The notes below the pieces were generated by a model, which was not told the DNA's origin, made no database searches, and was given only the letters and a program-made list of their open reading frames with translations. The translations under genes were made by a program, and so were the position numbers. This document shows, piece by piece, positions 38,012-46,949 of a stretch of 64,000 bases of DNA; position 1 is the stretch's first letter, and each line of letters starts with the position of its first letter. This DNA comes from Novosphingobium resinovorum (lineage in GTDB: Bacteria; Pseudomonadota; Alphaproteobacteria; Sphingomonadales; Sphingomonadaceae), in NCBI RefSeq assembly GCF_001742225.1, contig NZ_CP017075.1, forward strand, positions 3,502,001-3,566,000, written 5' to 3'.

Positions 38012-38803
38012 ATGGCAGGCGCTGACGACGGCTATTTCCCGAAACCAGAGAAGAAGAACCCGGTGTTCGGTTCGGGCAAACAGGGCAGCCCCTACTTCGA
38101 GGAGGACGGCGATGCCTCCGCCTCGGCCGCGTTCGGCGCCACCGCGCAGCAGTTGCAGCTGGAGGAGGACGTGCGCCTCCCTTGGCTGGAAGGCGACGAC
38201 GAGGGTTATGAGGAAGAGCGCTCCGGCATCGGGCAGGGTGTGCTGCTGGGCGCGCTCGGCCTCGTCGCGCTGGTGGTCATCGGGGGCGGTGTGGTCTGGG
38301 CGATCAAGAGCCGTCCCGAGCAGCCGCTGGTCGCAGACGGCGGCGTGATCGCCGCGCCCAAGGCCCCCTACAAGGTCAAGCCCGACAACCCCGGCGGCGA
38401 AGTCGTCGAGGGCACCGGCGACACCAGCTTCGCGGTGGCCGAGGGCCAGTCGCGCCCGGTCCAGATCGACAAGAGCGACGATACGCCCGCGCCGGGCTTC
38501 CGCACGACTGCCGAGCCTGCCGAAGCCAAGCCGACCGACAAGGCTTCCGCGGCCGCTCCGGTGGTCAGCGGTGTCGGTGTGCAGGTCGGCGCTTATGCCT
38601 CGAAGGAGGCGGCGGAGGCCGGATGGAACACGCTCAAGACGCAGTACGAACCGCTCGGCAGCATGAGTCACCGCGTGGTTCAGGGCAAGGCGGACATCGG
38701 CACCGTCTACCGCCTACAGGCCGTCCCCGGCGACGGCGCGGCGGCGCGGGCCTTGTGCTCGGGTATGAAGGCCGCAGGGATGAGCTGTCAGGTCAAGAAC
38801 TGA
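38012..38803 (+). CDS. SPOR-domain membrane protein
   Basis: This 263-residue bitopic protein has a cytoplasmic N-terminus, one membrane helix at about residues 73-97 (GVLLGALGLVALVVIGGGVV), a periplasmic linker and a C-terminal SPOR domain (GVQVGAYASKEAAEAGWNTL to the end) that binds denuded septal peptidoglycan. It follows argS as in other sphingomonads, where nagZ usually comes next; here a palindromic repeat and an unrelated minus-strand gene follow. Confidence 0.9.
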   Translation: MAGADDGYFPKPEKKNPVFGSGKQGSPYFEEDGDASASAAFGATAQQLQLEEDVRLPWLEGDDEGYEEERSGIGQGVLLGALGLVALVVIGGGVVWAIKSRPEQPLVADGGVIAAPKAPYKVKPDNPGGEVVEGTGDTSFAVAEGQSRPVQIDKSDDTPAPGFRTTAEPAEAKPTDKASAAAPVVSGVGVQVGAYASKEAAEAGWNTLKTQYEPLGSMSHRVVQGKADIGTVYRLQAVPGDGAAARALCSGMKAAGMSCQVKN

Positions 38804-38816
38804 CATACCCCCTTTC

Positions 38817-38948
38817 GTCATTGCGAACGTAGCGAAGCAATCCAGGGCAGTTTAACGCCGCCCTGGATTGCTTCGCTACGTTCGCAATGACGAAGATTGG
38901 GGTTGGGAGGTTTGCACTATCTCCGCTCACCCTGAGGTTGTCGAAGGG
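38817..38948. repeat. Family B copy 4 followed by a family C half
   Basis: The 75-bp family B palindrome (38817-38891) starts 13 bp after the SPOR stop and is followed by CTCACCCTGAGGTTGTCGAAGG (split here: CTCACCCTGAGG, TTGTCGAAGG), one arm of family C (38921-38948). The C half runs into the stop of the next, minus-strand gene. Confidence 0.88.
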
Positions 38949-39851
38949 TCAAACCCCCTCCGAAGCCTCCGGCGCGGGCTCCTCGGCAGGCGCGGTCGGC
39001 GCGAGCGGGCTGGGCTGATCGACCGAATGCCCGGTCGAATCCTGCAGCCTGTTCGGCTCCAGCATCGCCGTCGTCTCCAGCAGGTCGAGCGCCTTCTGCG
39101 CGGCTTCGTAGCGGCGCGCATCGGCGATCCAGTTATCGGCCGCTTCGGCGCCGGGAAGCCGCTCGACCTCGCCGATGGCCGAATCGATGCGCTTGGCGGT
39201 GAGCATCAGGCGGGCGCGTTCGATCCGGGCGGTTGGATTGGCGAGCGCGGCCGAATCGCGGCGTACCACGAAGAGCGAGGTGATCTCCTGCCGCGTCCGC
39301 TCCCACAGGCTGCGGTTGGCGGTGCTGACCGTCAGTTCCGGCGACAGCGCTTCCAGCCGGGCGCTCAGCGCGTCGATGGTCACCGGGTTGGCGGCGAAAT
39401 CCACCAGTGTCTGCACCGCGCGCGGCTGGGCGTTCATGAAGCGCAGGCGCAGCTGGTCGGCGAGGTAGCCGAGCGGTTCGCCGCGATCGACCATGCGGCG
39501 CGCGGCGAAGGCGATCAGCAGGCCCTCGGCGCGCCCCGCGTTGCCGGCGGCGGCGCTGGTCTGCAGATCGATGCGCGACATGCGGTCCTCGATCATCGCG
39601 AGGCGCCCCTCGACGGTGGCGATCTGCGACATCTGGGCGGCGGGCGGCGCAGGCTTGGGGCCGGGTTCGGGTGTCGTCGTCAGCGTCGCGGTGTTCGCGG
39701 CGTCGAGAAGCGTCGGCAGGTAGCCGCGCGTCGCCAGCCAGGCGACGAGCCCGGCGCCGATCACGAAGGCGATGAGCGCGACGAACAGCGTCATGCCCGC
39801 CGAGCGGCGCTGCGGAGGAACGCCGGGAGGGGCGGAAGGGATGTCCTGCAT
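38949..39851 (-). CDS. Mitofilin-like (COG4223) inner-membrane protein
   Basis: The 300-residue protein has one N-terminal membrane helix (about residues 20-42, MTLFVALIAFVIGAGLVAWL), a proline-rich spacer, a coiled-coil region (AQMSQIATVEGRLAMIEDRM) and an all-helical domain. It resembles the alphaproteobacterial mitofilin family found next to hemD. Role probably in envelope organisation; unproven. The ATG overlaps the hemD stop (TGATG), so it is translationally coupled. Confidence 0.78.
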   Translation of the reverse strand: MQDIPSAPPGVPPQRRSAGMTLFVALIAFVIGAGLVAWLATRGYLPTLLDAANTATLTTTPEPGPKPAPPAAQMSQIATVEGRLAMIEDRMSRIDLQTSAAAGNAGRAEGLLIAFAARRMVDRGEPLGYLADQLRLRFMNAQPRAVQTLVDFAANPVTIDALSARLEALSPELTVSTANRSLWERTRQEITSLFVVRRDSAALANPTARIERARLMLTAKRIDSAIGEVERLPGAEAADNWIADARRYEAAQKALDLLETTAMLEPNRLQDSTGHSVDQPSPLAPTAPAEEPAPEASEGV

Positions 39852-40561
39852 CAAGTCCTTGTCGTCGCGGTTGCTGTCCGTAGGCCGGTGTCTTGGCACA
39901 TCTGCTGCGCCAAGGCCAGCAATGCGGCGTCGTCCGGCCGCGCAGCGCTGCGCACTTGCGCCCAGCCTTCCCCGGCGCGCGCGGCGACCCTCGGGCCGAT
40001 CGCGGCGAGGCGAATTCGCCCGCGCGGGATTCCCGCATCGTTGCAGACTTGTGCGAACCGCAGGGCCGCCTCTCCGGAGTGGAGCAGGGCGAGGGCGGGG
40101 CTGGCCAATGCTGCGATCAGCGCGGGCGAAGGGGGGAGGGCCTCGCTGGCGTAGACCTCGCGCGTGACGATCGCGATGTCGCCCGGCACGTCGAGGGCAG
40201 TGCGTTCCCGCCCGGCGAGGCGTAGCAGGCGGCGGTGTCCGGGCTGGAGTACGCCGAGCAGGTTCTGCAGGCCGCCGTGGCCGGTGGCGGCGACCTCCAT
40301 GCCCGCCTCTCGCGCGGCTTGAGCCGTGGTTTCGCCGACGCAGTAGGCGGGCAGGCCGCGATAGGCCGCCAGCTGAGGCCCACCATGGCGCAGCGCATTG
40401 GCGCTGCCGAGCAGGAGCGCGTCGATGGCGTCGCGCGCGACCGGCTCCCATGCGAGGGGGCGCACTGCGAACAGCGGGAAGGCCAGTGCCTCCAGCCCGC
40501 GTTCACGCGCTGCTGCCAGCGTGGCCGAGGCACCGGGCTCGGGGCGGAGGATCAGGATCAT
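39851..40561 (-). CDS. hemD: Uroporphyrinogen-III synthase
   Basis: HemD cyclises hydroxymethylbilane with inversion of ring D. The 236-residue protein has the two-domain pattern with weak conservation: LILRPEPGASATLAAARERGLEALAFPLF at the start (given as the first 20: LILRPEPGASATLAAARERG), LLGSANALRHGGPQL, YCVGETTAQAARE and LAAIGPRVAARAGEGW. Start ATG 40561. It follows hemC on the same strand, separated by a family A repeat. Confidence 0.9.
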   Translation of the reverse strand: MILILRPEPGASATLAAARERGLEALAFPLFAVRPLAWEPVARDAIDALLLGSANALRHGGPQLAAYRGLPAYCVGETTAQAAREAGMEVAATGHGGLQNLLGVLQPGHRRLLRLAGRERTALDVPGDIAIVTREVYASEALPPSPALIAALASPALALLHSGEAALRFAQVCNDAGIPRGRIRLAAIGPRVAARAGEGWAQVRSAARPDDAALLALAQQMCQDTGLRTATATTRT

Positions 40562-40568
40562 CGCATTC

Positions 40569-40680
40569 GTCGTCCCGGACTTGATCCGGGACCGCTGGCA
40601 GTCTTTAGCCGCGAACTCGCCGCGCGCGCTGCAAGGTGGGCGAGTCCCGGCCACCGGTCCCGGATCAAGTCCGGGACGAC
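40569..40680. repeat. Palindromic intergenic repeat, family A copy 3, between hemC and hemD
   Basis: Inverted GTCGTCCCGGACTTGATCC ends around a variable centre, filling almost all of the gap between hemC and hemD. In the transcript it would form a large hairpin inside the operon. Confidence 0.9.
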
Positions 40681-40687
40681 GAAAGGC

Positions 40688-41638
40688 TCACGCTCCGGCA
40701 AAATGCACCGTGATGGTAGGAACCGCGCGGGCAAGCAGGTCTGCCGCCAGCCGCCCCGGACCTTCCGCGTCGTCGGCGGGAAAGCGGGCCTCACCCTTAA
40801 CGTGCTCGGCGCCATCGGGGCTGTAGAGCGCGGCGCGCATGACGAGATGGCCGCCCTCGTTGCGGGTCAGCACCGCGATCGGGCTGTGGCAATTGCCGCC
40901 GAGGCCCGCCAGCAGCGCCCGTTCAGCGAGCACTTGCGCGCGGCTGGGCGCGTCGTCCACGGCAGCGAGGAAGGCGCGGGTGCGTTCGTCGTCGGCGCGG
41001 CACTCGATCATGATCGCGGCCTGCGCCGGGGCGGGCAGCCAATCCTCGGCGGCGAGCGGGTGGCCAGTGCCGGTCTCGCCCAGCCGCACGAGGCCCGCCG
41101 CCGCCAGGAACGTCGCGTCGGCCTCCCCCGCCGCCAGCTTGGCGAGGCGGGTGGCGACGTTGCCGCGGAAGGTCACCACCTTGCAGTCGGGCCGGGCGTG
41201 GAGCAGCTGCGCGGCGCGGCGCGGCGCGCTGGTGCCGACGACGGCGCCGGGCGGCAACGCGGCGATGCTTTCCGCGCCGACCAGCACGTCGCGCACGTCC
41301 TCACGCGGGAGGATGGCGCCGATCGTGAAAGCCTGGGGGCGGATCGTCTCGACGTCCTTGGCCGAGTGGACCGCGAAGTCGATCTCGCCGCTCGCCAGCC
41401 AGGCGTCGAGTTCCTTGGTCCACAGCGCCTTGCCGCCGATTTCGGCGAGCGCGCGGTCCTGGATGCGATCGCCGCTGGCGGTGACGGCCACGATCTCTAT
41501 ATGCGCCGGATCGATTCCGTGCGCCTGGGCGAGCCGGTCTCGCGCCTCATGGGCCTGCGCCATCGCCAGCGGCGAACGGCGTGTGCCCAATTTGTAACGC
41601 TCAGGGCGGAAGGTCTGGTCTTGTTTATCGTTGGTCAT
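40688..41638 (-). CDS. hemC: Porphobilinogen deaminase
   Basis: HemC polymerises four porphobilinogens to hydroxymethylbilane. The 316-residue protein has [40 protein letters not shown] and the dipyrromethane-cofactor cysteine in [12 protein letters not shown] (about residue 244). It is divergent from tsaD with only 44 bp between the starts. Confidence 0.95.
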   Translation of the reverse strand: MTNDKQDQTFRPERYKLGTRRSPLAMAQAHEARDRLAQAHGIDPAHIEIVAVTASGDRIQDRALAEIGGKALWTKELDAWLASGEIDFAVHSAKDVETIRPQAFTIGAILPREDVRDVLVGAESIAALPPGAVVGTSAPRRAAQLLHARPDCKVVTFRGNVATRLAKLAAGEADATFLAAAGLVRLGETGTGHPLAAEDWLPAPAQAAIMIECRADDERTRAFLAAVDDAPSRAQVLAERALLAGLGGNCHSPIAVLTRNEGGHLVMRAALYSPDGAEHVKGEARFPADDAEGPGRLAADLLARAVPTITVHFAGA

Positions 41639-41682
41639 CGGCGGCTTGTGCTACCGGGCATTGTCGTTCAGGGGAAGGCCGG

Positions 41683-42717
41683 ATGAGCATAGTTCTCGGC
41701 ATTGAATCCTCGTGCGACGAGACGGCGGCGGCGCTGGTCACCGACGGCAGGGTGATCCTCGCCCAGCGCATCGCCTCGCAGGACGAAGAGCACCGCCCTT
41801 TCGGCGGCGTCGTGCCGGAGATCGCCGCGCGCGCCCATGCCGAGCGGCTTGCCCCGCTGATCGAGGCGACGCTGGCCGATGCCGGGATGACGCTCGATCA
41901 GGTTGACGCGATCGCCGCGACCGCCGGGCCGGGGCTGATCGGCGGAGTCATGGTCGGCCTCGTCACCGCCAAGGCGCTGGCGATGGCCACCGACAAGCCG
42001 CTGATCGCGGTCAACCATCTCGAAGGGCACGCCCTGTCGCCGCGCCTCGCCGATGCCAGTCTCGCCTATCCCTACCTGCTGCTGCTCGTCTCGGGCGGGC
42101 ACTGCCAGATTCTGCTGGTCGAGGACGTGGGCCAGTTCCGCCGCCTCGGCACAACCATCGACGACGCGCTGGGCGAGGCTTTCGACAAGTCCGCCAAGGT
42201 CCTCGGCCTCGGCTATCCCGGCGGCCCGGCGCTGGAGCGGCTGGCGCTTCAGGGCGATGCGAAGAAAGTGCCGCTGCCGCGCCCGCTCAAGGGTTCGGCC
42301 GAGCCGCACTTCTCCTTCGCCGGGCTCAAGAGCGCGGTGCTGCGGGCGAAGCAGTCGGGCGAGTACACCGATGCCGACATCGCCGCCTCGTTCCAGCAGG
42401 CCGCGATCGACTGCCTGATTGACCGCACCCGCCGGGCGCTCGCCAAGTGCGGGCCGGTGAACGCGCTAGTCGTCGCGGGCGGCGTCGCGGCGAACAAGGC
42501 GATCCGCGGCGCGCTGGAAGCGCTGGCGGCAAGCCATTCGCTGCCTTTCATCGCACCGCCGCTTAGCCTGTGTACGGACAATGCGGCGATGATCGCCTGG
42601 GCCGGTGTGGAGCGGTTCGAACGCGGGCAGTCCGACCCGCTCGACGTGGCGGCGCGCCCGCGCTGGCCGCTCGATCCGGAGGCCGAGGCGGTACGCGGTG
42701 CGGGAGTGAAGGCATGA
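41683..42717 (+). CDS. tsaD: tRNA N6-threonylcarbamoyladenosine transferase TsaD
   Basis: TsaD transfers the threonylcarbamoyl group to A37 of ANN-decoding tRNAs. The 344-residue ASKHA protein shows [15 protein letters not shown], the metal-binding [27 protein letters not shown] histidines, [15 protein letters not shown] and [16 protein letters not shown]. Start ATG 41683; its stop overlaps gpsA by 4 bp. Confidence 0.96.
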   Translation: MSIVLGIESSCDETAAALVTDGRVILAQRIASQDEEHRPFGGVVPEIAARAHAERLAPLIEATLADAGMTLDQVDAIAATAGPGLIGGVMVGLVTAKALAMATDKPLIAVNHLEGHALSPRLADASLAYPYLLLLVSGGHCQILLVEDVGQFRRLGTTIDDALGEAFDKSAKVLGLGYPGGPALERLALQGDAKKVPLPRPLKGSAEPHFSFAGLKSAVLRAKQSGEYTDADIAASFQQAAIDCLIDRTRRALAKCGPVNALVVAGGVAANKAIRGALEALAASHSLPFIAPPLSLCTDNAAMIAWAGVERFERGQSDPLDVAARPRWPLDPEAEAVRGAGVKA

Positions 42718-43712
42718 GCGCGAAGATCGGTGTTATCGGCGCAGGCGCATGGGGCACGGCGCTGGCGCAGGCATTCGCCAGCGACGGCAGCGACGTCCTG
42801 CTCTGGGCGCGCGAGACCGAATTGGTCGAGGAGATCAACCGCGACCGCCGCAACGGCCTCTACCTGCCGAGCGCCGCGCTGGCGTCCACCATCCGCGCCA
42901 CCAGCGACCTGGGCGAATTCGCCGCACTTCCGGCGCTGCTGGTGGTCGTGCCCGCTCAGTTCCTCGCCTCGGTGATCGCGGGCCTGCCTGCAGGCGACCG
43001 GGATCTCGTGCTCTGCGCCAAGGGTATCGAGGCCGGAACCGGCCGCCTGATGGCCGACGTCGCCGCGAGCGCCTGCGCGCCCGAGCGACTGGCGGTGCTC
43101 TCCGGCCCGACCTTCGCGCATGAAGTCGCCGCCGGGCTGCCGACCGCCGTGACGCTCGCCTGCGGTGGCGGGCGTGCGCAGTGGGACCGGCTGGCGCCGC
43201 TGCTCGCCCGCCCGGCGCTGCGGCCTTATTATTCCGATGACGTCGTCGGCGCCGAGATCGGCGGTGCGGTCAAGAACGTGCTCGCCATTGCCTGCGGTGT
43301 GGTCGAGGGTTTGAACCTCGGCCAGAACGCCCGCGCGGCGCTGATCGCGCGCGGTTATGCCGAAATGCTGCGCTTCGGGCTGGCGAGAGGCGCCCGCGCG
43401 GAGACGCTGTCGGGCCTGTGCGGCCTTGGCGATCTGGTACTGACCTGTTCCTCCACCTCCAGCCGCAACTTCTCGCTCGGTCTCGCGCTGGGCAAGGGGC
43501 TGACCGCCGCCGAGGCGCTGTCGGGCAAGAACAGCGTGGCCGAAGGCGCGGCGACCGCGCCGGTGCTCGCCGACCTCGCCCGCCGTGACGGCATCCAGAT
43601 GCCCATCGTCGAGGCGGTCGAACGGCTGCTGAAGGGCGAGGCTCCGGCGAGCGCGGTCGTGAGCGATCTCCTGTCGCGCCCGCTGCGCGACGAGCAGGAG
43701 CCGCTTTCTTGA
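42714..43712 (+). CDS. gpsA: Glycerol-3-phosphate dehydrogenase (NAD(P)+)
   Basis: GpsA makes sn-glycerol-3-phosphate for phospholipids. The 332-residue protein starts [20 protein letters not shown] (Rossmann), and contains [20 protein letters not shown], the catalytic lysine in [19 protein letters not shown] and [20 protein letters not shown] 42714 overlaps the tsaD stop. Confidence 0.96.
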   Translation: MSAKIGVIGAGAWGTALAQAFASDGSDVLLWARETELVEEINRDRRNGLYLPSAALASTIRATSDLGEFAALPALLVVVPAQFLASVIAGLPAGDRDLVLCAKGIEAGTGRLMADVAASACAPERLAVLSGPTFAHEVAAGLPTAVTLACGGGRAQWDRLAPLLARPALRPYYSDDVVGAEIGGAVKNVLAIACGVVEGLNLGQNARAALIARGYAEMLRFGLARGARAETLSGLCGLGDLVLTCSSTSSRNFSLGLALGKGLTAAEALSGKNSVAEGAATAPVLADLARRDGIQMPIVEAVERLLKGEAPASAVVSDLLSRPLRDEQEPLS

Positions 43713-45262
43713 GCACGCCATACGGCGATCCCGCCCACGCACCGCAAGGCGACAAGGAGCGCGACGACATCGCCGCTCTCGCCAAGGGCGGGCGCACCAA
43801 CCTGTTCGGATTCTTCCTGCGGCTCGCCGCGCGCATCCCGTTCCTGTTCATCGCCGGGCGCGCCGCGTCCTACGGACCGGCCGCGCTGGGCCGCTTCGCC
43901 TCGGCGCTGGTGCTGATCGAGCTGACCTCGATGCTCTGCACGATGGGCGAGAAGCGCGGGCTGGCGCAGCGGCTGTCGGAGACCGAGGGGCAGGTGCGGC
44001 CTGCCAACGTGATCGCCGACGGCTCGATCCTCGCGATCATCGCCAGTTGCACCGCCGCCCTGCTGTTCTGGTTCGTGCCGGGCGTGCTGTTCCCGGGTGG
44101 CCATTACACGCAGATCGACCGCTTGATGGTGATCGCGCTGCCGCCTTTCACGATGACCGAGATCTGGCTGGCCGCGCTCGCCTATCGTCTGCGGGTGACG
44201 CCGACGGTGTGGTCGCGTGCGATCGTGGAGCCCTGGACGATCTCGATCATGGCGGGCGCGATGATCTGGCTGGCACCCGAAAGCGGGCTGTCCATCGCCT
44301 ACATCGCCTCGATCTACGCCGCCGCGATCACCGCGTTCATCCCGTTCTTCCGCGAATACGGCCTGCCGCGCGGGTGGAAGCCACGGCCGGGCGCGATGCG
44401 CAAGCTGGCCTTGCGCTCGCTGCCGATCGCGCTGGCCGACGCCATCGAGTGGGGCACCCGGCGCGTCGACATCTTCCTGCTCGGCTTCCTTGCTCCGGCT
44501 TCGGCGGTCGGCGTCTATTACGCCGCGCAGCAGGTCGCGAGCCTGCCGCAGAAGCTCAAGACCAGCTTCGAGCCGGTGCTCGGCCCGGTGATCACCCGCA
44601 ACCTGAAGGAAAAGGACTATGCCGCGATCGCCCGGCAGGTCTGTCAGGTGGGATTCTGGATCACCGCCTCGCAAGCCGGGATCGCACTGGCGCTGGGCAT
44701 TCCCGGCAACGGCGTGATGGGCCTCGTCGGACGCGAGTTCGTCGGCGGCACCGGGGCGCTGGCCTTCCTGCTCGCCGCCGAGGTGGTCGCCGCCACCGCC
44801 GTGGTGAGCGAGGCGGCGCTGATCTACGTTGCGCGGCTGCGCAACTTGTGGGTCTCGATCGGGACCATCGCGCTGCAGGCGGCGCTGACGCTCTTCGGTA
44901 TCCTGCTGATGCAGCGGCTCGGCTTCAATCCGCTGTTCCAGGCCGCCGCTGCCGCCTGCGCGCTGATGCTGGCGCTGGGGCTGTCCTCGATCGTCAAGTC
45001 GGTGATGCTTGCGCGCATCCTCAAGGAGCCGATCAACAACTGGCGCTGGGCGCTGGTCTGGGCGGCTTTGCCGGCCGTCGTCATCGGTTTCCTCGCGGTG
45101 CGCTTCCTGCCCGAGTGGGCGGCGCTGGCCTTCGGGATCCCGGCGATCATGGGTTCCTACTTCCTCGTCATCTGGAAGAAGGCGTTCGGGCCTGAGGACC
45201 GGCGGCTGTTCCAGAAGGCGAAGAAGGTCGAAACTCCGCTTGGCGAGCAACTGCCCGGCTGA
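43709..45262 (+). CDS. Oligosaccharide flippase-like membrane protein (MOP superfamily)
   Basis: The 517-residue protein has about 12-14 membrane segments and the pattern of the polysaccharide biosynthesis/MATE-like MOP superfamily, including TNLFGFFLRLAARIPFLFIA at the N-terminus and YYAAQQVASLPQKLKTSFEP centrally. It probably flips a lipid-linked glycan, but no glycosyltransferases are adjacent to suggest which. TTG start at 43709 overlaps the gpsA stop by 4 bp. Confidence 0.82.
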   Translation: MSTPYGDPAHAPQGDKERDDIAALAKGGRTNLFGFFLRLAARIPFLFIAGRAASYGPAALGRFASALVLIELTSMLCTMGEKRGLAQRLSETEGQVRPANVIADGSILAIIASCTAALLFWFVPGVLFPGGHYTQIDRLMVIALPPFTMTEIWLAALAYRLRVTPTVWSRAIVEPWTISIMAGAMIWLAPESGLSIAYIASIYAAAITAFIPFFREYGLPRGWKPRPGAMRKLALRSLPIALADAIEWGTRRVDIFLLGFLAPASAVGVYYAAQQVASLPQKLKTSFEPVLGPVITRNLKEKDYAAIARQVCQVGFWITASQAGIALALGIPGNGVMGLVGREFVGGTGALAFLLAAEVVAATAVVSEAALIYVARLRNLWVSIGTIALQAALTLFGILLMQRLGFNPLFQAAAAACALMLALGLSSIVKSVMLARILKEPINNWRWALVWAALPAVVIGFLAVRFLPEWAALAFGIPAIMGSYFLVIWKKAFGPEDRRLFQKAKKVETPLGEQLPG

Positions 45263-45293
45263 CAGCCCGGCTTCGGTTCTCTAGGTTGCCTAC

Positions 45294-46016
45294 ATGAATC
45301 CCCGCCGCGCATCGCTGATCGTCGCCGGAGCCGCGCTGTGCCTGGTCATGTCCTTCGCCGTCACCCGGGCGCGGGGGCTTGCGTTCATCGGCGACCTCGA
45401 CCGGCAGGCTTCGGCCGCGCGCGATGCTGTGGGCGGGAAGGGCGTGACGCTGAATTTCCGCGACCGCTACGGCTGGCTGACCCGCCACCCGGTGCTCTCC
45501 GGCGGCAGGGACCTTTCGCCCGCGACGCGCAAGGCTGTCGCCGCCGCCATCGCCGCGGTGCCGGGGATCGCCGGGGTGAGCTGGGCGCGGGACGGCGACG
45601 ATCGCAGCGTCTCGGCCCATTGCCAGGACGACGTCGAGCGCATCCTCGAAACCCGCACCATCCGTTTCGGCGAGGCCAGCACGCGCCTCGAACCGTCGAG
45701 CGAGCGGCTGCTGGGCGAAGTGGCGCGCTCGCTGCGGCCTTGCGTGGGCAGCATCATCGCGGTGACCGGGCATACCGACGCCTCGGGCAACCAGAAGGTC
45801 AATGTCGCGCTCTCGCAGGCGCGGGCGGAGGCGGTGCGTTCGGCGCTGATCGCGCGCGGCATCCCGGCGACGAACCTGCGTGCGGCAGGCCTCGGCTCGG
45901 CGCGGCCGGTGGAAGGGCTGGACCCGCTCGACCCGGCCAATCGGCGCATCGAGTTCTCGGTGCTCTACACCGCGCCGGTCAAGCCGACGCCGATCGATAC
46001 GCCGGGGCCTGAATGA
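45294..46016 (+). CDS. OmpA-family peptidoglycan-binding protein
   Basis: The 240-residue protein has an N-terminal membrane anchor or signal segment (SLIVAGAALCLVMSFAVT) and a C-terminal OmpA-like domain: TIRFGEASTRLEPSSERLL, VTGHTDASGNQKVNVALSQA, RAEAVRSALIARGIPATNL and DPANRRIEFSV, with the diaminopimelate-binding Asp and Arg. It probably tethers the membrane to peptidoglycan. It belongs to the tsaD-gpsA-flippase transcript by orientation and a 31-bp gap. Confidence 0.88.
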   Translation: MNPRRASLIVAGAALCLVMSFAVTRARGLAFIGDLDRQASAARDAVGGKGVTLNFRDRYGWLTRHPVLSGGRDLSPATRKAVAAAIAAVPGIAGVSWARDGDDRSVSAHCQDDVERILETRTIRFGEASTRLEPSSERLLGEVARSLRPCVGSIIAVTGHTDASGNQKVNVALSQARAEAVRSALIARGIPATNLRAAGLGSARPVEGLDPLDPANRRIEFSVLYTAPVKPTPIDTPGPE

Positions 46017-46061
46017 TGGACCCTGAATGTTGGACTTGAGGGACTAGGAAAGGACGCTGCC

Positions 46062-46160
46062 TTGCCGCTATGGCTGGAAATGGCCGTCTCGGTGCTGCTG
46101 TCCTACGGGATCGGCTTCGGCATCGGCGCCGCAATATGGAATCGCAGGAAGGTGAACTGA
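46062..46160 (+). CDS. Small membrane protein, 32 residues
   Basis: A TTG-initiated frame of 33 codons encodes a protein of form MPLWLEMAVSVLLSYGIGFG followed by IGAAIWNRRKVN. It has one glycine-rich membrane helix and a basic end. An AGGAAAGGA ribosome-binding site lies about 8 bases upstream and the stop is one base before the next gene, so it fits the operon tightly. Function unknown. Confidence 0.6.
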   Translation: MPLWLEMAVSVLLSYGIGFGIGAAIWNRRKVN

Positions 46161-46161
46161 C

Positions 46162-46794
46162 GTGCTGGAAATGGTTCAGGCGAACTGGCTGGTCTTCATC
46201 GTCGCGCTGCTCGTGGGCATCGTGGTGGCCTACTGGGTCTTCATCCACGGCTCGAAGCCGGCGCGGCGCGAGCATCGCCCCGACGTGCTCGACGAGGGCG
46301 CGGCGCCCGCGCAGCGCAACCAGGCGCTGATAGACGACGCGCCGCCCGCCTCGCAGTACCACATCGACCCGCCGGCGATGGCCGGGACGATGGCGGGCAT
46401 CGGCGAAGTCATCGCCGTTGCCGCGCAGGAAGAGGCCGACGAGGCGCGCCACAACGATGCGGCGCACGAGCCCCCGCAGACCATCGCCGCCGAGCCCGAC
46501 CCGACGCCCGCTCCTCCGGCCCCGCCGGTCGTGGAGACGGCCGAGGGTGAAGTCGCGGCGGACGACCTGCGCAAGATCAAGGGTCTCGGCCCCAAGATGC
46601 TGACATTGCTCCATGCGCTGGGCGTAACGAGCTACGCCCAGATCGCGGCATGGAGCGATGCCGACCTCGACGACCTCGACACCAAGCTCGGGGCCTTCGC
46701 GGGCCGCCCGCGCCGCGACAGCTGGGTGGAGCAGGCGCGGTTGTTGTCGAGCGGCGATACCGGCGCTTACGAGGCACAGTTCGGGAAGCTCTGA
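46162..46794 (+). CDS. Membrane-anchored helix-hairpin-helix protein
   Basis: This 210-residue protein has an N-terminal membrane helix (NWLVFIVALLVGIVVAYWVF), a Pro/Ala/Glu-rich linker of about 100 residues and a C-terminal helix-hairpin-helix domain (DDLRKIKGLGPKMLTLLHAL, then GVTSYAQIAAWSDADLDDLD) related to the H3TH-type domains annotated as predicted flap-endonuclease-like. No nuclease residues are visible, so DNA binding is only possible. GTG start at 46162. Confidence 0.75.
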   Translation: MLEMVQANWLVFIVALLVGIVVAYWVFIHGSKPARREHRPDVLDEGAAPAQRNQALIDDAPPASQYHIDPPAMAGTMAGIGEVIAVAAQEEADEARHNDAAHEPPQTIAAEPDPTPAPPAPPVVETAEGEVAADDLRKIKGLGPKMLTLLHALGVTSYAQIAAWSDADLDDLDTKLGAFAGRPRRDSWVEQARLLSSGDTGAYEAQFGKL

Positions 46795-46806
46795 GTATTT
46801 TCTGCA

Positions 46807-46937
46807 AATCCGCCGCAGGCGGATTTGGCGGCACCGGCCCACGCCCCCACCCGACCTCCCACGAGTGTACCATAGATGGGAGGTCGGGTGGGGGCGTGGG
46901 CCGGTGCCGCAGCGAAAATGCCCGTCAGGGCATTTTC
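46807..46937. repeat. Nested inverted repeat with 32-bp perfect arms
   Basis: Bases 46830-46861 are perfectly complementary to 46877-46908 around a 15-base loop. It is flanked by two smaller palindromes, AATCCGCCGCAGGCGGATT (46807-46825) and AAAATGCCCGTCAGGGCATTTT (split: AAAATGCCCG, CGGGCATTTT region, 46916-46937). It lies between convergent genes and could terminate both, but the length and perfection exceed a normal terminator. Confidence 0.85.
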
Positions 46938-46949
46938 CAGACAGAGTCT

